Part shown: positions 23,800 to 33,240 of the stretch, piece after piece
Position numbering within the stretch: position 1 is the stretch's first letter
Layout of the letters: each line of letters opens with the position of its first letter
The notes under the pieces: model-generated
Databases searched by the model: none
What the model was told of the DNA's origin: nothing
What the model saw: only the letters and a program-made list of their open reading frames with translations
Made by a program: the position numbers and the translations under genes
NCBI RefSeq assembly: GCF_902635505.1
Contig: NC_045429.1
Span: forward strand, 431,919,669 to 431,983,668
Source of the DNA: Sarcophilus harrisii
Taxonomy: Eukaryota; Chordata; Mammalia; Dasyuromorphia; Dasyuridae
Length of the DNA stretch: 64,000 bases
Direction: 5' to 3'

Positions 23800-24020
23800 T
23801 CTCCTGATGGAAGCTACTCCCATTGGTCCATAAAGAGGCAAATATAGGCAGCTCCCAGCGCACCAAGAGCTTTGAAAGGTTAAAATCACCAGCAAATGTC
23901 AGGAGCTATTAAGACTCTTGACATTTGTTCTCAGGATAGAAGATCAGATGTGGCATGAGAGACCTTGAAGTAACCATCCTATCAGTTGTTATACTTCCCA
24001 GAGACGGTCCGATAAACACT
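23800..24020 (-). pseudogene. Heme peroxidase relic, YRTITG-CNNRR / NRALVRW block
   Basis: Minus-strand bases 24014-23985 translate as YRTVSGKYNN, followed immediately by TGA TAG where living members have two Arg codons (YRTITGxCNNRR in MPO, EPX and LPO). The conserved Cys is Tyr. About 110 bases further on, 23879-23820 gives LSKLLVRWELP...SL..WTNG, which parallels [25 protein letters not shown] with small gaps. The two stops and the disturbed spacing show loss of function. The block lies between the propeptide exon and the distal-histidine exon, as expected. Confidence 0.75.
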
Positions 24021-24193
24021 AATTACTGAGCTTCTCAATACTACTAGACCAATTGCAGTAGTATTGTAGACTACTACGATATTGGTAGTAGCCCAATATA
24101 CTACCAAAATATTAGTACATATTAGTATAATATATTAACATAATTAATATATTAGTATATATTACCATATACTATACTGGTGTAATTAGACCA

Positions 24194-24223
24194 ATTGCAA
24201 TATATATATATATATATTGCAAT
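24194..24223. repeat. AT palindrome
   Basis: A 30-base self-complementary block centred on (TA)8 with ttgcaa at both ends; surrounded by a TA/TTAGTA-rich stretch (24040-24190). Confidence 0.9.
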
Positions 24224-24464
24224 ATAGGCAATAAAAAAGAAATAAAAATGGAAAGGAAGAAATCAGAAGAGGGGAAGGGCATAGAGGAAAGATAAAGGGA
24301 AAAAGAAGAAGGGAAAAAGATAAAAGGGAAAAAGAAAAAAAGAGAAGAGAGAAAGGTGGGAAGAAAAGAAGGAGAAATGAAAAGACAAATGCTCACCAAT
24401 TTGAGGTGAAATGGAGAGGGTGAGCTTGGAGTCAGAATTCAGAGTTTTTTATTGCTTGTAGATT

Positions 24465-24562
24465 CCAGGCAAGAGTTCAAATTTGGTCTCAGACACTTAA
24501 CACTTCCTGGCTGTGTGACCCTGGGCAAGTCACTTAATCCCAATTGCCTCAGGGAACAAAAA
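24465..24562 (+). mobile_element. tRNA-derived SINE (WSINE type), 5' truncated
   Basis: gttcaaatttggtctcagac, cacttcctggctgtgtgacc, tcccaattgcctcagggaac. Confidence 0.9.
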
Positions 24563-24744
24563 GGATAATAATAGTTTGTACTGTCTATCTGAAAGGATTG
24601 TTATGAATAAAGTGAACTAAAACTTTAAAAAGGGATAGAAACAGAGACTTAACCTGTGATTTCATTAATACCAGATGAGAAAACTCCCTCTATCAAAGTA
24701 ATTTTGCAAGGTACCATCTTAGAGAATTGCCTAAGAGATTAAAT

Positions 24745-25015
24745 GACTTATCTAGGGTCATACAATCACATAACTAGGTGGTACAGTGGTCAGAACCTTA
24801 CGTGTGGAGTCAGGAATTCATGAGGTCAAATCTAGCCTCACTTACCAGATGTACGACTCCAGACAAGCTGTATAAACGCTGTAAAATGGGGCTAATAGCA
24901 TCTGCCTCCCAGGATTGTTGTGAGCATAAAATGAGATAATAATGTAATATACTTAGCACAGTATCTGGCACATAATAGGTACTAAACAAATGTTAGCTTT
25001 TATTCTTGTTAAATG
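24745..25015 (+). mobile_element. THER1/MIR
   Basis: actaggtggtacagtggtca, catctgcctcccaggattgt, atctggcacataataggtac. Confidence 0.75.
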
Positions 25016-25411
25016 TCAGACGTGGGACATGAAACTGCTTTCCTGATTCCAAGGAATGGTCTTTGCCCACTGCGCCATGGGTAGTGCTTCGTGAACCTTA
25101 ATGCATGAGAAAAATGTAAGTTACTGTTATGGTCCTTAGGAGGACCATTACCAGAGGTTACCTCAGCCAGCATCTATTTTATAGTTTGTTCCTAAGTGAC
25201 CTCAGGGAAGCAGTGGTACAGTAGAAATTTGGCACCAGGAAAGCTGAGTTTGAATCTGGTTCTGTTATTTACTATCTACCACCGTTCTACCTGACAACCT
25301 CGTGCAGATCACCTAACATGTGTATGTGGATATTTATGTATATGTGTATATTTATGAGCTGCAACTGCCCAGTAAGTACCTCTAATCTTGCATCTACTTT
25401 GCTGCATCATC

Positions 25412-25602
25412 TCTTTTTTTGTTTGTTTGTTTTGGTTTTTGGTTTTTTGTTTGTTTGTTTGTTTTGCTGAGGCAATTGGGATTAAGTGATTTGCCCAAGG
25501 TCACACAGCCAGGAAGTGTTAAGTGTCTGAGGTCAAATTTGAACCCAGGCCCTCCTGACTTCAGGGTTGGTGCTCTGTCCACTGCACCACTCAGCTGCCC
25601 CC
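25412..25602 (-). mobile_element. tRNA-derived SINE (WSINE type) with GTTT tail
   Basis: Tail is a (gttt)n/(ggttttt) array on the plus strand instead of a pure T run, then gctgaggcaattgggattaa ... gcaccactcagctgccccc. One of the younger-looking copies. Confidence 0.95.
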
Positions 25603-25919
25603 AAGGGAATGACTTGCCTCCTTCTTCTCCCCACTAGTGGAAGGCAGTTAATAACACTGACAAGGGATGGTTAGCTCCCTGTCAACATCTCCCCACAAGA
25701 ACAGTGCTCTAAGCAAGATAGGAGGATTCGTGTGGGTCATAATTAAGTTTCATTCCTATCCACTTCATTGATACCCAAATCCCACCTTGAATTACCTTTT
25801 GTTAATTACTCTAATATCATAATATATATAATATAATAACATCATAGCTAAGACTGAGGACACTGTACATGATATATAGGACTCTGAGTATTGGGTGGGA
25901 TTGACAGAACAGCAAAATA

Positions 25920-26125
25920 ATAATAATAACAATAGCATCTCTTAGTGCTATCTGATTTACAAATCTATTTTCTAACTCTGATAGGTAGTTAGTATGACGG
26001 TTATATTCCCATTTTACAGAAAAGGAAACTGAATTTCAGAAAGGTTAAATGACTTGTCCAAGCAGGAAATAGGCAAGTTGGGATTTGAATCCAAGTCCAA
26101 GTTCTTCTCATTCCACCACACTGCT
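25920..26125 (-). mobile_element. THER1/MIR
   Basis: tttacagaaaaggaaactga, gttaaatgacttgtccaagc, ttcttctcattccaccacac; minus. Confidence 0.7.
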
Positions 26126-26249
26126 CCCTGCAGAAGCAGCCAATAGGATCAGGAGAAGTTTTATGTTAGAAATTGTGTTTGAATTTAGGAAATTGAGATA
26201 AAAATTAACAATTGGATTACATTAAGACCAAACTGTCTCTCTAGAATTT

Positions 26250-26558
26250 CTATTGTTCTATACACTCTTTCTGCTATTGTTTGCTTGTGTTTTTGTTTTT
26301 CTTCCCAGGTTATCTTTACCTTCTTTCTAAATCCGATTTTTCTTGTGTAGCAAGACAAATGTGTAAATATGTATACATATATTGTATTTAACATATACTT
26401 GAACATATTTGACATGTATGGGACTACCTGCCACCTAGGGGAAGGGATGGAGGGAAGGAAGGAAAAGTTGGAACAAAAGTGTTTGCAAGGGTCAGTGTTG
26501 AAAAATTACCCATGCATATGTTCTGTCAATAAAAAGCTATAATAATAAAAAAAAGAAC
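26250..26558 (+). mobile_element. LINE-1 3' UTR
   Basis: Contains tgctattgtttgcttgtgtt, tttttcttgtgtagcaagac, the ggggaagggatggagggaagg tract, gttgaaaaattacccatgca and a (A/T)-rich tail with aataaaaagct. Same 3' UTR as the copies at 8.6, 37.1 and 38.1 kb. Confidence 0.9.
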
Positions 26559-27139
26559 TTCTACTGCTCCTTGAGATGAAGCAGAGTACGGCTGACCCCT
26601 CTTCCTGGAAGACAAGCTATCAGGTCCCACTCCTCTCCACTTCCATCCCCAGCCCAAATTTTACCTAATTAAAATTTCTCCCTTCCACAAATCCTCTCCC
26701 CATCATGGGTGCCCTCTGCTGGCTGAAATTCTACTCATCTATATCCTTGCTCACATTGCTTTCAGATTTGTGGGTGCCAACAGGAGCAAGACTTGCTTTT
26801 GGGCTACCCACACACACAAGGGGTGATGTCATTGAGAGATGGCTCTTAGGACAGTTGTCAGAGTCTTACTTTAAACCCCTTTTGTTCTTTTTTCTTTCCC
26901 CACCTCTTTTTTACAATTCCCCTTTTAATTGTGCAATATGACATTGACCTATCTTTCTCAAATTGTTTCCCATTTCTATCCTGTATTTCTTCTATTCAGA
27001 CATTTTACACCAAACCATCCCCTCACTATTTCCCCTGCACAATATTCCATCTATCATCACTGCCCCATTGTACAAGCTGCCTATCCCTAATCCCAGGGAT
27101 GCAGTCCCTCTTCTGTTCTTGGAATTAATTTCCTTCAAA

Positions 27140-27440
27140 GCTTAGTTCCAATGATACCTCCTACAGGAGGCTTTTCCGGGTCTATACTATTTCCCCCATC
27201 ACTTATTTCCTCCTCCTGCCAAAAAATAATATTAATGCTGAATAAATTATGTATGTGTATATACATATATATAGATCAATATCTATATATATTTTATATA
27301 TAGTTTGTACATTGTCTCCTCTGGGGGGAAATTTTTTAGCTTTCTAAGGAAAAGGAACGTTTTATTGCTACCTTTGTAACATTAAGGTCCAGCACAGTAT
27401 CTGAGAAGGAGGCAGGTGATTAATAATTGCTTGTTGATTT
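27140..27440 (+). mobile_element. L2 3' end relic
   Basis: ctacaggaggcttttccggg then a TA microsatellite, aaaaggaacgttttattgct and tccagcacagtatctgagaa ... taattgcttgttga. Confidence 0.6.
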
Positions 27441-27639
27441 TTTGATAACCTATGCTTTTGGTCTCTGCCTCAGCTTTTCAGTTTTGATCTAAAGTTTCTA
27501 CTGTAGCTAGATTGGGGTTTTAGTGCGTAAGTAGAAATGCCTCCCCCCTGTGATATTTTGTTCTCCCTTGTACAATTTTTTTTCACTGATACAAAATGGC
27601 AAAAGGTTAAGTGGGTCTGACCAGTCATACATCGCAGAG

Positions 27640-28365
27640 AATGCCAAGACCTGGAAAGGACATAAGAGACCATCTGCTCCAACCCTATTGTTTTAAAAAT
27701 GGGAAAATGGACAGTGGGATAGATTTGCCCAAAGTCATAGGAGAAGTGAGGGGGAAATCCAGGACTCCTGGCTCTTTGCCCAGTGCTCTTTCCTTTACAG
27801 CATGACTCACATCCCTGGGGTATCAATGATGTCCCTTTGACTGTTTCTTAGCTGTAGAAATGGTGTAGCTATTAATAATAAGATTGACAGCTCAGGCCAT
27901 GTGACAGCTGCTAATATTGGGACAAGAACTGTCCTAGTTTGGGATTCTTAATTAAATTACCCAGGAGAAGAAAGTTATGTGGTAAAAAGAAAATTTATTG
28001 TTCTCAGAATGAGATTTCTGAGAGAACATTAATATATATTTATACATGTAAGTATATGTTAATGGTGTTTCATTTATATATAGAAAATATATTAATGTTA
28101 TCTGACAGAAAATTATTATAATATATAACCTTTTTCTTACTGAAGATATATGAGTTGCATGTCAATGTGTGTATACTTGCACATATTTTATCTCTCTGAA
28201 CCTCAGCTTCCTCATCTATAAAATGATTGGGCTGGACCAGTTGGCCTCCGTGATCCCTTCCAGCTTTAGACAATGATCATCCTATGAATTTCTCTGGACC
28301 TCAGTTTCCTTGTCTGCAAAATGATTGGATTGGACTCAGTGGCCTCAATGGTCCCTTCCAACACA
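27640..28365. mobile_element. MIR pieces
   Basis: 27640-27800 minus (ccatctgctccaaccctatt, gatttgcccaaagtcatagg); 28190-28275 and 28290-28365 plus, two copies of the MIR 3' part (cagcttcctcatctataaaa; cagtttccttgtctgcaaaa) in direct order. Between them 27830-28190 is AT-rich and anonymous. Confidence 0.6.
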
Positions 28366-28824
28366 AAATCTTTCATCTGATAAGTCTAGAATTGCCCAGG
28401 AAAGAGCAATTAGGTGATCTGTCCACAGCCATACAGCGTGCATATGTCAAAAACAAGACTTTAAACCCAAGTCTTTTTCATCCTAAGGCCATCTCTCTCT
28501 ACCCTCTACCTCATACTGACATTCAAAGAGTGCTATATTTTAGTGCCAAAAAAAAGCATTTCTGAAGGAAAAAAAATCAATTCTTCATTCCCCAGCCCTC
28601 AATCAGCAACACATCTCTTCCAGGAGCCCTAAACTCAAGCCCTTTCCCCACCACTTCCTTCCCTATCAGTTCCCCCATGGTCGCCTTTATTTCCTCCTTG
28701 ACATGACACCTCCCAAGTCTTTACCTAGGTTAGGACTTCACCAGGTATCAGATCCCATCCCTATCCTGGTTGAAGTAAGGAAGTTGGCACTTGGGGTTGG
28801 GAATGCAGGAGCCCACGTATTTAC

Positions 28825-28936
28825 TGTCTGCTAAGGATTTTATCTCTTGTGGTGCTCTTTTGGTGTACATCCACCATCTTTTTTGCCTTTTCCACACTGT
28901 TCATCAGGTCTTCATAGGTGAGGTTGGTAACAGTCT
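28825..28936 (-). pseudogene. Heme peroxidase relic, propeptide exon
   Basis: On the minus strand an acceptor (ttattgtctccttggaccag) precedes 112 bases that translate without a stop as TVTNLTYEDLMNSVEKAKKM, VDVHQKSTTRDKILSR, ending at CAGACA|GTAAAT. This resembles the N-terminal propeptide of MPO and EPX (human MPO: [24 protein letters not shown]): the spacing of the E-x-AK-x-x-VD core and of the basic residues agrees. Both splice sites look usable, so this is the best preserved exon of the locus. In this family the propeptide precedes the catalytic domain and is removed during maturation. Its identity rests on order and position with the other relic exons below; alone it would be weak. Seen: sequence and splice sites. 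Inferred: membership of the same dead gene. Confidence 0.7.
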
Positions 28937-28973
28937 CTGGTCCAAGGAGACAATAAAAGGAAGTAGAATACAG

Positions 28974-28976
<3 letters not shown>

Positions 28977-29028
<52 letters not shown>

Positions 29029-29060
29029 GTCTCTCTCTTTCTCTCTCCCCCCCCCTCTCT
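28977..29060. repeat. (CT)n microsatellite
   Basis: About 20 CT units, then CTGT and a C run. It lies just upstream (in minus sense) of the peroxidase propeptide exon, 40 bases from its acceptor. Confidence 0.97.
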
Positions 29061-29407
29061 GTGTCTCCAACACACAATATTTTTTAATTTTAAAAAATCC
29101 ATTTTTTTCTCCATCCTATCATCCCTACTGAGAGGTGGTAGAGATAAAAAAAAGCAAAAATCTTGAAACACACATTCATAATCAAGTGAAAAAAATTCCT
29201 GCATATGTCATAGCCCAAAATCTAAACTCTCATTCTACATTCTGTGTCCATCACTCCTCACTCAGAAGATGGGTAGCATGCTTCATAGTCAGACTCAAGA
29301 ATCATGGCTGTACATAGGGTTGGCCAGTTTTTATGTATGTTTTTATAACTGTTTAAATTGATCTCCTGATTCTGCTCATTTCACTCTACTTAAGTTCACA
29401 TAAATCA

Positions 29408-29636
29408 AAGCTTCTTAAACTGTGGTTCACAACCCTATATAACTGAATGTGGGGGTTGCAAAATTAAGATTTATTATCAATAAATGATAGATGATATGAT
29501 ACATGATACTGATATATGAGATCAATAAATGATAAATGATATAAATTCTATTTATATATCTATGTCCATGGTCATGTAAAAATTCTTCAGGTGAAAAGAA
29601 GTCACAAGTGAAAAAAGTTTGAGAAGCCTTAATATA
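29408..29636. mobile_element. hAT-like element
   Basis: gcttcttaaactgtggttca ... tgaatgtgggggttgcaaaa ... aaaaagtttgagaagcctta. Inverted ends cttcttaaact/agtttgagaag. A sibling is at 36915-37108. An internal (gatat)-type expansion lengthens the middle. Confidence 0.75.
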
Positions 29637-30004
29637 AATCATACCAGATTTCTCCTCATTTTACAGAAGGAAACTGAAGCCTACAGAATAACAAAATTTG
29701 CTCAAGATCTCGCAGCTAGTTAATGGGAGAAGAATTTCCCTTGATTCTAAGGTTTACAAAAGTAGCTCTTCATATCAGTGACTTACCCACTAAGAACAGC
29801 AACAATCAACATAAGAAATTTACAATCCAACCTGATCTAGGACTTTACATGGAATAGCAAAGAAGGCAAGAGCTTTGGAAATAGTAGTCCCTTAACACTA
29901 GACTGGCCCCATCCATTAAAATGGACTAGGGAAGTAACAACTCAAAGAAAGTACAGATGTACATGGAGAAGTAGCAATTTCAAGAGATGACTTACAGTAT
30001 GGTG

Positions 30005-30260
30005 GGCACAGAGATAGAGGCAATTGCAAAAAAGTGGAACTTGGAGTCAGAAAGACCTGAGTTCAAATCCAGATAAGATACTTATTAGCTGTGTGATTCT
30101 GGGCAAATCCTTTCACTTCTACCTCAGTTTTCTCATCTGTAAAATGAAGATAATAATAGAACTCACCTCACAGAATTATTATAAGAATCAAATGAGTCAA
30201 CATCTGTAAAGTGCTTTGCAAAACTTAAAGTGCCATATCGATTTTATTTATTATTATTAT
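30005..30260 (+). mobile_element. THER1/MIR
   Basis: gagttcaaatccagataaga, gctgtgtgattctgggcaaa, ctcatctgtaaaatgaagat, catctgtaaagtgctttgca. Confidence 0.82.
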
Positions 30261-30917
30261 TGTCATTATTGTTGAATGCCCACAACTTCTGAGTGTGTCT
30301 AAGAACTCAACCAAAGACAAGCATGGTAATCTAGAAAACTTATTGTTGGAGGCTCATACCAGGCACTGGAGGGTTACCACACCTGAGTCCATTTGAACGT
30401 AAGTCAAATATAAGAAGAAAAAAATCAGCCATTTCACTTAAAGCAGATTGAAAAGCAGCTGTTCCCCTCATAGATAACTGACGAAGTGTATAATCCCGCG
30501 CCAAGCCAGTGCCCTAAGCTCTCTACCACTGTGGCCCAAGCCAAGAGCCTAAACCTTATGAAGTCTCTCTGCTTCATTGGAGAATAAGAGAAACTACTGC
30601 TTCAGCGAGCCTTTCGGCAATTAAAGGAATTAGAGATGGGGATGCTCTTTGGATCCACAAGAATATTTCTTTACCGTTATCTAATGATAAAGAACACTAG
30701 AATACTCCAAGATGTACCAGACTAGATCTGATCTCAAACCCCAAAACATCCAAGATCATGGGACCCTGGCAGAATGCGGGGGGAGTAAGAGTCATTGCCT
30801 AGAGAAGGGGGAGCCGGCCAAGACTGGACAGAGGGCAGGGTAAACTTCACACGTCAGATAAAAGTGGGATCAGGCTTACAAGTAACCCTCAAAGAAAAGG
30901 AAATCCTGTCTGGACAG

Positions 30918-31175
30918 GGACAAACAGACAGAGACAGAAACAGACAAAGAGATGGTGCAACAGACAGAGAGGTAGAGTCAGAATCAGAGATAGAAACAGA
31001 AAGAGAACAAAAAAGACAGAGAGGCAGAGATGCAGACACCGAGATTAAAGGAAAGAGACAGAATCAGAGAGATGGAAACAAATATAGAGACAGAGAGAAA
31101 AAGGGAGACAGAGATGCAGAGACACAGACACACAGAGACAGAGAGATAGTAGCAAATACAGAAACAGAGAAAAAG
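30918..31175 (+). repeat. Purine-rich (CAGAGA) simple repeat
   Basis: Interrupted cagagacagaga / agacacaga units. A 150-codon open frame crossing it (Arg/Asp/Glu-rich) is a composition effect. Confidence 0.92.
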
Positions 31176-31369
31176 AAAGATAGAAAATACCTTAATAATA
31201 CAAGATCACAAGAGCCTATAGCACAAGAGAGCCCAATGGCTGCATAGAGGGACATCTCTCACCCCTATAGGGAATTCCAGTATCTTCTCTCATCTAAATT
31301 AACTAAACTAAAACTAAAACTTCTACCACTGGACAATAATTAGTCAATTGAGCACAAGTTTTTCAATCT

Positions 31370-32130
31370 TATCACAACTTTTGTTTTTACATTATTTTCC
31401 CTTCCAAATATAACCTCTCCCATCCTCTACCCATTGAATTATTCTGTATAATAAGGATTTTAAAAGAAGGAAAAGTTCGGTAACGCCAACTAACACATCA
31501 ACTATATTTGAAAGTATATGTAGCAGGGGCAGCTGGGTGGTGCAGTGGATAGCTCTATCCAGCCCTGAAGTCAGGAGGACCTGAATTCAAATTTGACTTC
31601 AGACATTTAACACTTCCTAGCTGTGTGACCTTGGGCAAGTCGCTTAACTCCAATTGCCTCAGGAAAAAAAAAGTATACATAATATTCCATACCCATAGTC
31701 TCCTACTTCTGCAAAAAGAGCATTTTCTCTCTGGAAGCTTGATCATGACAATTACCTAGCATTTAGTTTGGGGTTTTTTGTCTTTTGTTTCCCATCACTA
31801 CAGTCATTATAGCTACTGTTCTATAGTTTGGCTTCCTTCACAGTACATTAGTTCACATAAGCTAACCCATGTTCTTCTGAATTCTTCACGTTCGTCGCTT
31901 CTTAAGTACAGTGATATTCTATCATGTTCATGTACCACAGTTTGTTCAGCCATTCTTCAAATAATGGGCATCTATTTTGTTTCTAATTATTTTTGTAGCT
32001 TTTGTTCAGTCTATGTTCTAACATGTGCAAACCTCAATATTCTTGACTTTTTCTTCAAAGGGACTTCCTCTTGCTGCCTTAACCAAAAGCTAGCTTTCCC
32101 AGTGACATAAATTACCTCTCCACTAAATGT
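31370..32130 (-). mobile_element. Old LINE-1 fragment, minus strand, split by a SINE
   Basis: Reverse complement of L1-like sequence: ccatccttcaaataatgggc-type (cagccattcttcaaataatg), taccacagtttgttcagcca, matching the ORF2 segment read forward at 8.62 kb. A plus tRNA-SINE (31527-31675) is inserted within it. Confidence 0.6.
31527..31675 (+). mobile_element. tRNA-derived marsupial SINE (WSINE type)
   Basis: Starts ggcagctgggtggtgcagtg, contains the B-box-like gaattcaaatttgacttc, then ctgtgtgaccttgggcaagt and tccaattgcctcaggaaaaa. Flanked by imperfect repeats aaagtatatgta / aaagtatacata. Confidence 0.95.
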
Positions 32131-32249
32131 CACTTTTTTCCCCGCTGTGACTTATAGGATCAGAGGAAGAAGCTGACATACCACTGCTATCTTCTCATAT
32201 TTGGATATTTGGCTTTCTTCTTTTAATGATTTCACTTCCTTAAAAGCCC

Positions 32250-33240
32250 GTGCTTTTATTTTCCTGATAAACCAAAGTTTAAAAAAGGTTCCTTGTATAC
32301 AAAGATGTTCTTTTGGGATAGCCAAGAAGTATAAACTAAGCTGATATCTAACTATTAGAAGATGGCTTGACAAATGGTGACACATTAATCCAAAGGAATA
32401 TTGTTTGCACTATAAGAAACAAAGAATTAATTCAAACCCAATTGGATGGCACAGTATATAGAGAATTAAGCCTGGGATCTGGAAGACTGAAGTTCTCAGA
32501 CGCTTATTAGTTGTGTGATGCTAGCCAAGTCATTTATCCTCTGCTTTCTCTCAACAGTAAGATAGGTATAATAATAGCATCTACCCTCCCAGGTTTTTGT
32601 GATGATCAAATGAAATAACATTTGTGAAGTGCTTGGAATAGTGCATGACATATAATAGACACTTTAATAAATGTTTGTTTCCTTCCCTTCAAAGACTTAT
32701 CTGAGGAAGAGTGAAGACCAGGAAAACAATACATACAACAACTAAGGCAATGCAAAAGAAAATTATAACAAAACTAAGCTGAACATTATAAAAATTTAAC
32801 AGCCAAGCTTGGATCTGATGAAGAGTTAAGAAAAGAAAAATATATAATTTCCTTTCATTGGAGAAGTGGGGGGACTATGGCTATGAAATGTGGCACACAT
32901 TGTTATATAGTTATATGAGTATATTTACATGTATTCATACGCATATATACAGATATGTATACACATAAATACATATATACACATAAATGTGTGTGTGTAT
33001 GTGTGTAAACAACAATTTAGGTGAAGGGAGGTCTAACAACTGGAAGAATTAAGAAGCAGATAGTTAGAAATGCCTAAGTCCTAGTCTGTTTCTTGCTTTT
33101 CCTAAACTGTTTAGTATTTCTTTTCTCTTCTTTTTGAGTTGTTTTTAGAAGGGAAAAAAAGATTCCTAGGAGGAGGGAGGGAAGCAGAAAGGGTTTCTCC
33201 AGAAATGTTTGTGACACAAAAATAAAAAGTATTCATAAAT
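32250..33240 (+). mobile_element. Old LINE-1 3' end split by a SINE
   Basis: 32300-32430 matches the ORF2 block preceding YYC...KN (agccaagaagtataaactaa, tggcttgacaaatggtgaca). It is interrupted by a plus THER1/MIR-like SINE (32435-32690) and resumes at about 32690 with gaccaggaaaacaatacata, followed by an old-type 3' UTR (gaagtggggggactatggct) and a TA/TG microsatellite. Confidence 0.75.
32435..32690 (+). mobile_element. THER1/MIR inserted in an L1
   Basis: attggatggcacagtatata, agttgtgtgatgctagccaa, tctaccctcccaggtttttg, ttaataaatgtttgtttcct. Confidence 0.8.

Noticed and set aside
30795-31247. 150-codon open frame rich in Arg/Asp/Glu
   Set aside because: Mostly (CAGAGA)n; composition effect.
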